Source: an uncultured Bacteroidota bacterium
Lineage (GTDB): Bacteria > Bacteroidota > Bacteroidia > Flavobacteriales > Flavobacteriaceae
NCBI GenBank assembly: GCA_902515565.1
Contig: CABXVR010000001.1
Location: 62,001 to 126,000, forward strand
Length of the DNA stretch: 64,000 nt
Reading direction: 5' to 3'
Shown piece after piece: positions 18,440 through 26,802 of this stretch (within the stretch, counting starts at the first letter, position 1; every line of letters starts with the position of its first letter). Below the pieces are notes generated by a model. It was given only the letters and a program-made list of their open reading frames with translations. It did no database searches and was not told the DNA's origin. The translations under genes were made by a program, and so were the position numbers.

Positions 18440-19621
18440 TTAAAGGGCGGCTATTCCTGGGAGTGTTTTTCCTTCTAAACTTTCAAGCATTGCACCCCCT
18501 CCAGTACTTACATAGCTAACATCTTTGTCCATGCCAAATTCTTTAACAGCAGACACAGAGTCTCCTCCTCCCACTAGGGAATATGCGCCGTTGTTTGTAG
18601 AGATTTTAATTGCATCTCCAATAGATTTTGTTCCATTAGAAAAGTTCGGCATTTCAAAAACGCCCATAGGGCCATTCCATAAAATTGTTTTAGCATTTAT
18701 AATTACTTTTGAAAAAGCTTTTATTGATGCTGGACCAATATCTAGCCCTTGCCAGCCTGCGGTGATATTAAATATTTGTAATTCTTTTTTATTAGCTTCA
18801 TTGTTAAAATTATCCGCAGCAACAACATCGATAGGTAAATGAAGTGCAACGTTATTTTCTTTTGCTCTTTCGATTAATTCAAGAGCAAGGCCTATTTTGT
18901 CGTCTTCACAAATAGAGTTTCCTATTTCACCGCCTTGTGCTTTTATAAAAGTATATGCCATTCCTCCCCCTAATATGATTGAGTCTACTTTTTTAAAAAT
19001 GTTATTAATAATTGTAATCTTGGAAGACACTTTTGCTCCTCCCAAAATAGCAACAACAGGTCTTTCTCCAGTTTTTAACACCTTTTCTATCGCCATTATT
19101 TCTTTATTAAGTAAAAGGCCTGAACATTTTTTATTTGGAAAAAAATCAGCAATTAAAGATGTGGATGCGTGTTTTCTGTGGGCTGCACCAAAAGCATCAT
19201 TAACATAGATGTCTCCAAACTCTGAAAGTTTCTTTGCAAATTTTTTGCAGCCGCTAGTTTCTTCCTCGTAAAATCTCAAATTTTCCATTATAGCAATTTC
19301 TCCTGGCTGTAAAGATCTGATTGTTTTTAGTGTCTCTTTTCCTGTACAGTCTGGGATAAACTTAACCTGTTTGTCTAAAGCCTTTTCAACATCTTTAAGT
19401 ATGTGCCTTAGCGAGTATTTGAGGTTTCTGCCTTTTGGTCTTCCAAGATGAGACATTAATACACAAGACCCCCCGTCTCTAATGATTTTTATAATTGTGG
19501 GTTTAGCGGAAAGAATTCTTGTGTTATCAAGCACTTTTTGATTGCTATCTAACGGGACGTTAAAGTCAACTCTTATCAGAGCTGTTTTGTTAAGGAAATT
19601 AAAATCTAAAACAGTCTTCAT
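18440..19621 (-). CDS. pgk: Phosphoglycerate kinase
   Basis: 393 residues, full length. It makes ATP and 3-phosphoglycerate from 1,3-bisphosphoglycerate in glycolysis. Canonical motifs are RVDFNVPL, SHLGRPKG, NDAFGAAHRKHAS, LWNGPMGVFE and the C-terminal VGGGDSVSAV. The protein is cytoplasmic. A -7 box TATATTTG lies 17 bases upstream on the minus strand, divergent from the holB promoter. The transglycosylase and DUF4837 genes follow closely and may be read through. Confidence 0.98.
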   Translation of the reverse strand: MKTVLDFNFLNKTALIRVDFNVPLDSNQKVLDNTRILSAKPTIIKIIRDGGSCVLMSHLGRPKGRNLKYSLRHILKDVEKALDKQVKFIPDCTGKETLKTIRSLQPGEIAIMENLRFYEEETSGCKKFAKKLSEFGDIYVNDAFGAAHRKHASTSLIADFFPNKKCSGLLLNKEIMAIEKVLKTGERPVVAILGGAKVSSKITIINNIFKKVDSIILGGGMAYTFIKAQGGEIGNSICEDDKIGLALELIERAKENNVALHLPIDVVAADNFNNEANKKELQIFNITAGWQGLDIGPASIKAFSKVIINAKTILWNGPMGVFEMPNFSNGTKSIGDAIKISTNNGAYSLVGGGDSVSAVKEFGMDKDVSYVSTGGGAMLESLEGKTLPGIAAL

Positions 19622-19638
19622 TGTATCAATTTAGAAAA

Positions 19639-19646
19639 CAAATATA
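19639..19646 (-). promoter_or_regulatory. -7 box for pgk
   Basis: The minus strand reads TATATTTG, a full match to TAnnTTTG, 17 bases before the pgk start codon. It lies in the 72-base divergent space shared with holB. Confidence 0.55.
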
Positions 19647-19681
19647 ATTTATTCATGCTACTTAATAGGGTTGATTTCTAT

Positions 19682-19689
19682 TATCTTTG
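19682..19689 (+). promoter_or_regulatory. -7 box immediately before holB
   Basis: TATCTTTG matches TAnnTTTG and ends only four bases before the chosen ATG at 19694. This places the transcription start at or next to the start codon and argues against the longer ORF-track start at 19655, which lies upstream of the promoter box. Confidence 0.55.
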
Positions 19690-19693
19690 TGTT

Positions 19694-20854
19694 ATGTCAA
19701 AAATTAATTTAGTTGGTCAAAAAAATTTACTCAAGGAGTTAGACACAAAAATAAGCTCAGGCAGAATAGCTCATTCATACCTATTATTTGGGGCTCCTGG
19801 GGTTGGAAAACTTTCTGTGGCTATAAGGTTTGCTGAACGAATTCTTTGTTCAAAACTAAACGAAAATGAATTAGAAATAATTAGTGCTCAACAAAAAATT
19901 AATGGATTAACCCACCCTGACTTACACTTTGTATATCCAGTTAACACAAGTTCAAAGGTGAAATCTAAGGCAACTTCAAAACATTTTTTAAAAGAATGGA
20001 GAGAGTCGATAAAAGAAAGCCCTTACATAACACTATCTCAGTGGCTTGAAAAAATCGAGATTGCAAATAAAAAAGGAAATATAAGTGTTAATGAGGCTGA
20101 AGAGATTAATAAAATAATGTCGCTTAAATCATACGAGGGCGGTTATAAGGTCATGATTATTTGGATGGCTGAAAACATGAATACAGAGTGTGCGAATAAA
20201 CTTCTCAAATTAATTGAGGAGCCTAGCGCAGACACTGTTTTTTTGCTTTTAACAGAAAATCAGTCCGCGATACTTCCAACAATAAAGTCAAGATGTCAAA
20301 AAATTAATATACCTCCAATAGAGCCAAGCGAGATTGCGGAGTCTCTTATAATTAATGGGTTGGTAGATAGCGAATCTGCTAACAATATCGCAAATATGAG
20401 TGGGGGCAGTTATTTTTCAGCCCTGAATATTTTAAACTCTGATTCGAGTGGTGTGAATTTCGAGCTTCTTTTTGTTGAGTGGGTTAGACTTGCCTTTAAA
20501 GTTAAAACCTCTAAAGTCGCAGCAGGAGATTTAGTTCTTTGGAGTGAAAAAGTTAGCAAGCTTCCAAAGGATGTGCAAAAACAGTTTTTTGTTTTTGCAC
20601 TAGAAGTTTTTAGAAAATCTGTGTTAAAAAACTATAAATCAAACACTTACAAGGAAAATTTCAAGGATAAAAGTTTTAATTTTGAAAAATTTTCTCCCTT
20701 TATTCACAATAACAATATAATTGAGCTTTATGAGGAAGTGAACAAAGCAATCTATGAGCTAAATCGAAACGGCAACCCTAAAATAATCATCACTGATCTT
20801 TCGTTAAAGCTTACAAGATTAATTCACCAAAAACCAAGCATTATTGATGAGTAG
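19694..20854 (+). CDS. holB: DNA polymerase III delta-prime subunit
   Basis: 386 residues from MSKINLVGQKNLL. This start is preferred to 19655 because a promoter -7 box lies between the two and because homologues begin at about this point. The Walker A motif is FGAPGVGK. A long insert with HPDLHFVYPVN, then IIWMAENMNTECANKLLKLIEEP and the sensor region TIKSRCQ, are typical of delta-prime in Bacteroidota. It is part of the clamp loader of the replicative polymerase. It overlaps the lipid kinase gene by eight bases from that gene's ATG. Confidence 0.9.
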   Translation: MSKINLVGQKNLLKELDTKISSGRIAHSYLLFGAPGVGKLSVAIRFAERILCSKLNENELEIISAQQKINGLTHPDLHFVYPVNTSSKVKSKATSKHFLKEWRESIKESPYITLSQWLEKIEIANKKGNISVNEAEEINKIMSLKSYEGGYKVMIIWMAENMNTECANKLLKLIEEPSADTVFLLLTENQSAILPTIKSRCQKINIPPIEPSEIAESLIINGLVDSESANNIANMSGGSYFSALNILNSDSSGVNFELLFVEWVRLAFKVKTSKVAAGDLVLWSEKVSKLPKDVQKQFFVFALEVFRKSVLKNYKSNTYKENFKDKSFNFEKFSPFIHNNNIIELYEEVNKAIYELNRNGNPKIIITDLSLKLTRLIHQKPSIIDE

Positions 20855-21761
20855 CAATGGATGGTTTATTATCGTAAATCCATCTTCAGGTGGAGGGATC
20901 TCAAAAAAAAAACTAACTAAAATTAGTCAATGCCTTAAAGAAAACAACATTTTTGGAAGGCTAAACAAAACTTCACCACAAGTGAACGCAAAGTCTTTGG
21001 TCGACAAAGGAATACAGCAAGGCTTCAGGCGCATTATTTGTATTGGTGGAGACGGAACAGTTCATAATTTAGTGAACGGGGTTTTGAATCAAACAAATGT
21101 CAACCCAAAAGATATTGTTATTGGCTTAATTCCTATGGGCACGGGAAATGACTGGGCTAGACATCATAACATTCCAACAAATTACAAAAAAGCCATAGCC
21201 ATAATCGCTAAAGAAAATGTTGATCAACAAGATGTTGGTGAGCTAAGAATATTAAGCGGCACGAGGAGGGCTGTTTATTTTATAAATTATGCAGGGGTAG
21301 GGTTTGATGGGTATGTAATTTCAAAAATAGAAAAATACAAATTCCTTGGTCCCTTATCTTATCTCATTGCGGCAATTGGAAATTTTATTTCGTTTGAAAA
21401 CATAAAATTAAATATTAAAATTAATTCAAGTAAAAAAACAGTGTCTGCCTTTATGCTAGGAGTGGGGGTTTGTAAATATACTGGAGGAGGGATGATGCTT
21501 GCAAAAGATCCTAAGGACAATGATGGGCTTTTAGATATAACTCTAGCAGAGGACTTTACTAAACTTGATGTCATTAAAAGCATTCCAAGACTTTTTAACG
21601 GGAACCTTTTTAAAAACAAAAAGGTCAGCTCTTACAAAACAAAAAAACTTAATGTTGAAATAATCAATGGGGGTGATTTTGCTCAAGCAGATGGAGAGAT
21701 GATTCGTGGTAAATCCTTTGAGTTTAGAATCTTAAAAAACGCGCTAAGCTTTTTTAAGTAA
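20847..21761 (+). CDS. Diacylglycerol kinase family lipid kinase (YegS/DgkB type)
   Basis: About 304 residues from the ATG at 20847; the ORF-track start at 20844 is a TTG one codon earlier. FIIVNPSSGGG, CIGGDGTVHNLVNGVL and IPMGTGNDWARHH are the DAGK catalytic-domain motifs. It probably phosphorylates diacylglycerol or another lipid alcohol at the membrane. The start overlaps the end of holB, so translation may be coupled. No terminator was seen in the 98 bases before the convergent methyltransferase gene. Confidence 0.93.
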   Translation: MSSNGWFIIVNPSSGGGISKKKLTKISQCLKENNIFGRLNKTSPQVNAKSLVDKGIQQGFRRIICIGGDGTVHNLVNGVLNQTNVNPKDIVIGLIPMGTGNDWARHHNIPTNYKKAIAIIAKENVDQQDVGELRILSGTRRAVYFINYAGVGFDGYVISKIEKYKFLGPLSYLIAAIGNFISFENIKLNIKINSSKKTVSAFMLGVGVCKYTGGGMMLAKDPKDNDGLLDITLAEDFTKLDVIKSIPRLFNGNLFKNKKVSSYKTKKLNVEIINGGDFAQADGEMIRGKSFEFRILKNALSFFK

Positions 21762-21859
21762 AAAAAACAAGTCAAAATTAGGGTGTTTTAAGGCCGTTTT
21801 GTCAAAAACAAATAACTAGAGGTGTTATACAACAAGTAAGGGTGATAGGCTGTTTTATT

Positions 21860-22753
21860 TTAAGTTTTGTTTCTCAGAGTATATATTATGGAAGAATATT
21901 CTCCAGAAATTTTAGCCTTTATATTTGATATTAAACCAATTGTCAAGCCTCTAAAAAAAGGCAAGGGGTTGCGCAATATTTTTTCTGAAAGAATTGAAAC
22001 AAAAAATGAATCCCAATACATTGGAAATGTTTTTATAAGCTGAACATTGTGAAGCGAAAACAAATCTCTCATAGATTTTTTGTCGAAATGCCACAAGTGT
22101 CTTGGCACATCGTATGCCGCCCAATTTTTTTTATAAAAAACTGCATCAAAAGACTTATGATTTGGGCAAGCGACCACAATTGTGCCGCTAGGGTGTAACA
22201 GCTTTTTCATATCTACAATCGAACTGTTTAGGTCGTGTAAGTGCTCTAGTGAGTGCCACATTGTAATTATGTCATACTTTTCTGGTTGGCTTTTTAAAAC
22301 CTCAAAGTCTTCAAAAACGTGTTTAGAAATTTCTGGAGGTAAGATTTTTTTTGCGTTTTTATTATTTTCAACCCCTTTAACAATCCAGCCTTTTTCTAAA
22401 CACTTAATTAAAAAATACCCTGCTCCACAACCTACATCTAAAACACGGACTTCTTTTTTCAAGCGTTTCTGGTCAAGTTGTTTGGTGCAAATTTTTATTT
22501 TTTGTGATGTAGAAATAGACCTTATCTGCCTGTAGCAAAAAGAAAAAAAACTTGATGGCTTTTGATTGTGTGATAAATAGTCCTTGGAGTCATAATATTT
22601 GTGCAGGTCAGATTGATTAGGCTTAGGTAAGGTTTCTAAAATTCCTGTTTCTAGGTTTTTTGAGATCTCAAACGTTTCACCTGTTACAAGGAAATCTTTT
22701 GTGGTTAATATGTGCTTGTGGTTATTCATTCTAAATTGTTTCACGTGGAACAT
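21860..22753 (-). CDS. Class I SAM-dependent methyltransferase
   Basis: Up to 297 residues. VRVLDVGCGAGYFLIKC is the SAM-binding motif I, followed by YDIITMWHSLEHLHDLN and GTIVVACPNHKSFDAVFYKK. It is of the Methyltransf_23 type and the substrate is unknown. The start is uncertain: the first ATG gives MFHVKQ, which is simply the translation of a parS-like site, and overlaps the mnmG stop by one base. The ATG at 22729 (MNNHKH) is equally possible and would leave the site non-coding. Confidence 0.85.
   Translation of the reverse strand: MFHVKQFRMNNHKHILTTKDFLVTGETFEISKNLETGILETLPKPNQSDLHKYYDSKDYLSHNQKPSSFFSFCYRQIRSISTSQKIKICTKQLDQKRLKKEVRVLDVGCGAGYFLIKCLEKGWIVKGVENNKNAKKILPPEISKHVFEDFEVLKSQPEKYDIITMWHSLEHLHDLNSSIVDMKKLLHPSGTIVVACPNHKSFDAVFYKKNWAAYDVPRHLWHFDKKSMRDLFSLHNVQLIKTFPMYWDSFFVSILSEKILRNPLPFFRGLTIGLISNIKAKISGEYSSIIYTLRNKT
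22737..22752. promoter_or_regulatory. parS-like centromere site 1
   Basis: TGTTTCACGTGGAACA is the exact reverse complement of TGTTCCACGTGAAACA, the parS consensus bound by ParB/Spo0J in Bacillus subtilis and conserved across many bacterial phyla. It lies between mnmG and the methyltransferase gene. ParB binding itself is inferred. Confidence 0.75.
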
Positions 22754-24624
22754 TACCTGCCCATATAAACTAATAATACAGAAATGTCATTTGGAGAAAC
22801 TCCACTAATTCTTGATGCCTGAGAGATATTAACGGGCCTTATGTCTGTTAGCTTTTGGCGCGCCTCTATGCTCATAGACTTGATTTCTTGAAAATTAAAG
22901 TCTTTTGGTATTTTAACATTTTCAAGTCTATTTAATTTGTCTGCGTTATTTTTTTCTTTTAAGATATAGCCGGAATACTTAATTTGTATCTCTGCTTGAT
23001 CAATAACCTCTTTATTCAAGTTGTTGTCAGACAGGTAGTCATCAACGGTTTTAATTGTTCTTAGGTCATCAAAATCAATATTCGGTCTTGACAGAATTTT
23101 ATCTATTTTGCCAGACTGCTTTACAGGTGCTGATTCTTTTTTTTCTAAAACTGGGTTAATTTCAGAGACCGAAACACTTGTTTTTTTTAAAAACGTCATT
23201 AAGCTATGGGCTTTGGTATATTTTTCTAACATTTTAGAAACTCTTTTATCAGAAGCCAATCCGATCTTGTTGCTCATTTCTGTCAATCGCGAGTCTGCAT
23301 TATCTTGTCTAAGCAGGGTTCTATATTCAGCTCTAGAGGTAAACATTCGATATGGCTCATCTGTTCCTTTTGTAATTAAATCATCAATTAGAACGCCTAT
23401 ATATGCTTGGTTTCGTTTTAGCACAAAAGAGGGTTTGTTTTGAACCTTCAGACTTGCGTTGATGCCTGCCATTAATCCTTGAGAGGCGGCTTCTTCATAG
23501 CCCGTCGTTCCATTAATCTGACCGGCAAAGAAAAGATTTTCTATAAGCTTTGTTTCTAGCGAATACCCTAGCTGAGTTGGAGCAAAATAGTCATATTCTA
23601 TAGCGTATCCAGGCCTGAAAAATTTAACTTTTTCAAAACCCTTAACAGAGCGTAAAGCGTTAAACTGAATATCTTCAGGTAAAGAAGTTGAAAAACCGTT
23701 AACATAAACTTCAACCGTATTCCACCCCTCAGGCTCTACAAAAAGCTGGTGTCTTTCTTTCTCTGAGAATCGATTAATTTTATCCTCGATAGAGGGGCAG
23801 TACCTAGGTCCAACGCTTTTAATACTTCCGTTAAACATCGGCGACCTATCGAAGCCATCCCTTAAAATATCGTGAACCAATGTGCTGGTATGAGTCATAT
23901 GACATGACCTTTGTTTTGTCAAAGTAGAGGTGAGGTCTAAATAAGAAAATTTTTCTGGGTTATCGTCACCTGGCTGTTCAATCATTTGTGAAAAATCTAA
24001 AGATCGTCCATCAACTCTTGGCGGAGTTCCTGTTTTCATTCTGCCAGAATCAAAACCTAAAGAGACAAGCTGCTCAGTAAGGCCAGTAGAAGATTTCTCT
24101 CCAGCACGCCCTCCTCCATAATTTTTGTCTCCAATATGTATTAAGCCGTTAAGGAAAGTCCCATTAGTTAGAACTACTGTTTTGGCTTTTATGGTGAGGC
24201 CAAGAGTAGTTTTTACTCCACAAACTTTATTCTTGGCTACAACAAGCCCTGTAACCATTTCTTGGTAAAAGTCTAAGTTTGGCGTGTTTTCTAATAAGTT
24301 TCTCCACTCTTCCGCAAATCGCATTCTGTCGCTTTGAACCCTTGGGCTCCACATCGCAGGGCCTTTTGATTTGTTGAGCATTTTAAACTGGATAGCAGAC
24401 CTATCACTAACAATTCCGCTGTAGCCCCCCAAAGCATCAATCTCTCTGACGATTTGGCCTTTAGCGATTCCTCCCATGGCGGGGTTGCACGACATTTGAG
24501 CAATGTTTTGAAGGCTCATGGTAACAAGCAGGGTTGACGATCCCATGTTGGCGGCTGCAGCTGCGGCTTCACTTCCAGCGTGTCCGCCACCAACAACAAT
24601 TACATCATAAGTTTCTTTAAACAT
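22753..24624 (-). CDS. mnmG: tRNA uridine-5-carboxymethylaminomethyl modification enzyme, FAD subunit
   Basis: 623 residues, normal length for MnmG/GidA. With MnmE (not in the window) it installs the cmnm5 group on the wobble uridine of several tRNAs. VIVVGGGHAGSEAAAAAANMG is the FAD-binding site and SCNPAMGGIAKGQIVREID the classic GidA motif. The C-terminal helical domain ends at SGVSPNDISVLLVYMGR. parS-like sites lie at both ends of this gene, nine bases before its start and overlapping the next gene's start. Confidence 0.98.
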   Translation of the reverse strand: MFKETYDVIVVGGGHAGSEAAAAAANMGSSTLLVTMSLQNIAQMSCNPAMGGIAKGQIVREIDALGGYSGIVSDRSAIQFKMLNKSKGPAMWSPRVQSDRMRFAEEWRNLLENTPNLDFYQEMVTGLVVAKNKVCGVKTTLGLTIKAKTVVLTNGTFLNGLIHIGDKNYGGGRAGEKSSTGLTEQLVSLGFDSGRMKTGTPPRVDGRSLDFSQMIEQPGDDNPEKFSYLDLTSTLTKQRSCHMTHTSTLVHDILRDGFDRSPMFNGSIKSVGPRYCPSIEDKINRFSEKERHQLFVEPEGWNTVEVYVNGFSTSLPEDIQFNALRSVKGFEKVKFFRPGYAIEYDYFAPTQLGYSLETKLIENLFFAGQINGTTGYEEAASQGLMAGINASLKVQNKPSFVLKRNQAYIGVLIDDLITKGTDEPYRMFTSRAEYRTLLRQDNADSRLTEMSNKIGLASDKRVSKMLEKYTKAHSLMTFLKKTSVSVSEINPVLEKKESAPVKQSGKIDKILSRPNIDFDDLRTIKTVDDYLSDNNLNKEVIDQAEIQIKYSGYILKEKNNADKLNRLENVKIPKDFNFQEIKSMSIEARQKLTDIRPVNISQASRISGVSPNDISVLLVYMGR

Positions 24625-24632
24625 CTTTCAAT

Positions 24633-24648
24633 AGTTTCACGTGGAACA
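24633..24648. promoter_or_regulatory. parS-like centromere site 2
   Basis: AGTTTCACGTGGAACA differs from the 16-bp consensus palindrome TGTTTCACGTGGAACA only at the first base. It lies in the 50-base gap upstream of mnmG, 1.9 kb from the exact site. Two sites this close are unlikely by chance in AT-rich DNA. Confidence 0.7.
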
Positions 24649-24674
24649 AAGATACAATCAAAAAATAAAAAGGA

Positions 24675-25085
24675 CTAAGAAAAAGAATCCAGATAATAAT
24701 TTTCCCTATCAGACATTAACATCTTCTCTTTAGCCGTTTTGTCGTTGTAGCCGCAAAGGTGAAGAAGACCGTGTATCATAACTCTTTTTAGTTCCTGCTC
24801 AAAACTCTGTTGAAATTCGGAAGCATTTTCGCGAACCCTGTCTATAGAAATAAAAATCTCCCCAGAGATCTCGTTCAAAGTGGAGTAGTCAAAAGTAATA
24901 ACGTCAGTAAGCGTGTCGTGATTTAAAAACTCCTTATTGATTTTTGAAAGACTCTCATCGGAACAAAAATTAAACACAAGATCCCCCAAAGAACGGCCTT
25001 CATTATTTGTTGCAGATTCAAGCCATAAAGCGAGCTCGTCCTTGCCGGCAATAACAAAGTCTGTGGAAGAAAAGTATTTAATCAT
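24675..25085 (-). CDS. ybeY: Endoribonuclease YbeY (16S rRNA maturation)
   Basis: 136 residues from MIKYFSS; the longer ORF-track start at 25127 is rejected because a -7 box lies between the two starts. The metal-site motif HGLLHLCGYNDK is the Bacteroidota variant of HGxLHLxGYDH in which the third His is replaced. SGEIFISIDRV and DTLTDVITFDY are family blocks. YbeY trims the 16S rRNA 3' end and takes part in ribosome quality control. It is divergent from gltX. Confidence 0.93.
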   Translation of the reverse strand: MIKYFSSTDFVIAGKDELALWLESATNNEGRSLGDLVFNFCSDESLSKINKEFLNHDTLTDVITFDYSTLNEISGEIFISIDRVRENASEFQQSFEQELKRVMIHGLLHLCGYNDKTAKEKMLMSDRENYYLDSFS

Positions 25086-25102
25086 TAAAGTTTGTTTTGA
25101 TT

Positions 25103-25110
25103 CAAAATTA
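25103..25110 (-). promoter_or_regulatory. -7 box for ybeY
   Basis: The minus strand reads TAATTTTG, fitting TAnnTTTG, 17 bases before the ATG at 25085. It supports the shorter YbeY start. Confidence 0.5.
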
Positions 25111-25136
25111 CAATAAAGATTGAACAATTATTGTTT

Positions 25137-25144
25137 TATCTTTG
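25137..25144 (+). promoter_or_regulatory. -7 box for gltX
   Basis: TATCTTTG, 14 bases before the ATG at 25159. It lies downstream of the ORF-track start at 25120, so the shorter GltX start is preferred. Confidence 0.55.
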
Positions 25145-25158
25145 TCAAAAATAAGACA

Positions 25159-26652
25159 ATGAATAGCAGCGTAAGAGTTCGTTTTGCCCCAAGTCCTACA
25201 GGCCCATTACACATTGGTGGGCTAAGAACAGCTTTGTTTAACTACTTATTTGCAAAGCAAAGCAATGGCACCTTTGTGTTGCGTATTGAGGACACAGACA
25301 AAAAAAGATATGTAAATGGTGCAGAAAAATACATTGAAGAAGCTCTAGAATGGGTTGGCATTAAGCAAGAAGAAGGCCCCTACAGACAGAGCGAAAGAAA
25401 AAGCTTATATAAAAACCACATTCAATCTCTAATAGAAAGCGGATTGGCATATTATGCTTTTGACGATGCAGAAACTTTGGATGGGCACAGAAAGTCTCAC
25501 GAAGCTAAGGGAAAAACTTTTATCTATAACTGGCATAACAGGCTTAAACTAGAAAACTCTCTTTCTTTAAACAAAGAGGAGGTTGAGAAAAAATTAATCG
25601 CAAATGAAAAATATGTTGTTCGTTTCAAATCTTTTGAAAACAAAACAATTGTTTGCAGAGACGTAATTAGAGGAGAGTTGAGCGTTGAGTCAAGATTATT
25701 AGACGACAAGATATTGTATAAGTCAGACGGCATGCCTACCTACCACTTTGCTAATGTTGTAGACGACCACCTGATGAACATTTCTCATGTTATTAGAGGA
25801 GAAGAGTGGCTGCCTTCACTTCCGTTACACTGCATGCTGTATGACGCTTTTGGGTGGGAGAGGCCAAAGTTTGCGCACCTGCCTCTAATTTTAAATCCGA
25901 AAGGCAAGGGCAAACTAAGCAAGCGCGATGGAGACAAGCTTGGGGTTCCTGTGTTTCCTCTTCAGTGGAGCGGAGAAAAAGGTGATTTATTGGGCTTTAA
26001 AGAAGAAGGGTATTTACCTGAAGCATTGACTAATTTTTTAGCGTTGTTGGGGTGGAATCCAGGAACAGAAAAAGAGATTTTCTCTATGGACGATCTTGTA
26101 GAAAATTTTGATATAAATAAAGTTAATAGTTCAGGGGCTAAATTTGATGTTGAAAAACTTAAATGGTTTAACCACAAGTATTTACAGTTAGAAAAAAACG
26201 AAAAAATTGCAGACCATCTTATATGTTCTTACCAAGAACTAAAGACAATAAAAAAAGAGCTTGTTATAAGTGCAGTTAAGCTCACCAAAGAAAGGGCTAA
26301 TACGCTAAACGAATTGTGGTCATTATGCAGCTATCTATTTATTGCGCCTGTTAATTATAATGAAAAAACACTAAAAAAAGTGTCAAGCGCTGCAACAATT
26401 GAAACCTTAAATGAGCTGTCAAAAAAAATAGAGGTAATTAACACTTTTAAGGAAAATGAAATATCCAAATTTATAAAGAGCTGGATAAATGAAAGCGGAA
26501 AAGGCTTCGGAAATGTTATGCAGCCAGCAAGGCTGGCATTAGTGGGAGAGCTAAAAGGGGTGGATTTATATGTAATTTTTGAGTTTCTAGGAAAAGAAGA
26601 GTCGCTGTCAAGACTAAACTCATTAAGTGAAGAAATCAAAAATTTGCTATAA
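25159..26652 (+). CDS. gltX: Glutamate--tRNA ligase
   Basis: 497 residues from MNSSVRVRFAPSPTG. This class I synthetase charges tRNA-Glu and here coexists with a true GlnRS at 29040. The HIGH-equivalent is PSPTGPLHIGGLRTALFN and the KMSKS-equivalent is GKGKLSKRDGDKLG. The ORF-track start adds 13 residues that lie across the promoter box. A perfect 14-bp inverted repeat about 85 bases after the stop may end the transcript. Confidence 0.97.
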   Translation: MNSSVRVRFAPSPTGPLHIGGLRTALFNYLFAKQSNGTFVLRIEDTDKKRYVNGAEKYIEEALEWVGIKQEEGPYRQSERKSLYKNHIQSLIESGLAYYAFDDAETLDGHRKSHEAKGKTFIYNWHNRLKLENSLSLNKEEVEKKLIANEKYVVRFKSFENKTIVCRDVIRGELSVESRLLDDKILYKSDGMPTYHFANVVDDHLMNISHVIRGEEWLPSLPLHCMLYDAFGWERPKFAHLPLILNPKGKGKLSKRDGDKLGVPVFPLQWSGEKGDLLGFKEEGYLPEALTNFLALLGWNPGTEKEIFSMDDLVENFDINKVNSSGAKFDVEKLKWFNHKYLQLEKNEKIADHLICSYQELKTIKKELVISAVKLTKERANTLNELWSLCSYLFIAPVNYNEKTLKKVSSAATIETLNELSKKIEVINTFKENEISKFIKSWINESGKGFGNVMQPARLALVGELKGVDLYVIFEFLGKEESLSRLNSLSEEIKNLL

Positions 26653-26736
26653 TAAAATTTGACGAGCGGTTTAACAACAGCGTTTAACAATATTAAAGGA
26701 ATTAATGTTTATTTATAATAATTAAAGAACTTTAAC

Positions 26737-26773
26737 ATATAATTAAAACAAGCCGACACTGTTTTAATTATAT
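26737..26773. repeat. Perfect 14-bp inverted repeat with 9-nt loop
   Basis: ATATAATTAAAACA, a nine-base loop AGCCGACAC, then TGTTTTAATTATAT. The arms are fully complementary. It lies between gltX and the SPFH gene. It could be a weak terminator or anti-terminator hairpin, or an operator for the SPFH gene whose start is 30 bases downstream. There is no long T-run right after it. Confidence 0.6.
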
Positions 26774-26802
26774 TTATATCTAACATTTAAAACAAAAAAA
26801 AT

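Noticed and set aside
24675-25127. Loss of a catalytic His in YbeY as a sign of inactivation
   Set aside because: HGLLHLCGYNDK departs from the proteobacterial HGxLHLxGYDH, but to my knowledge the K/N-D form is normal in Bacteroidota YbeY proteins; the rest of the protein is intact.
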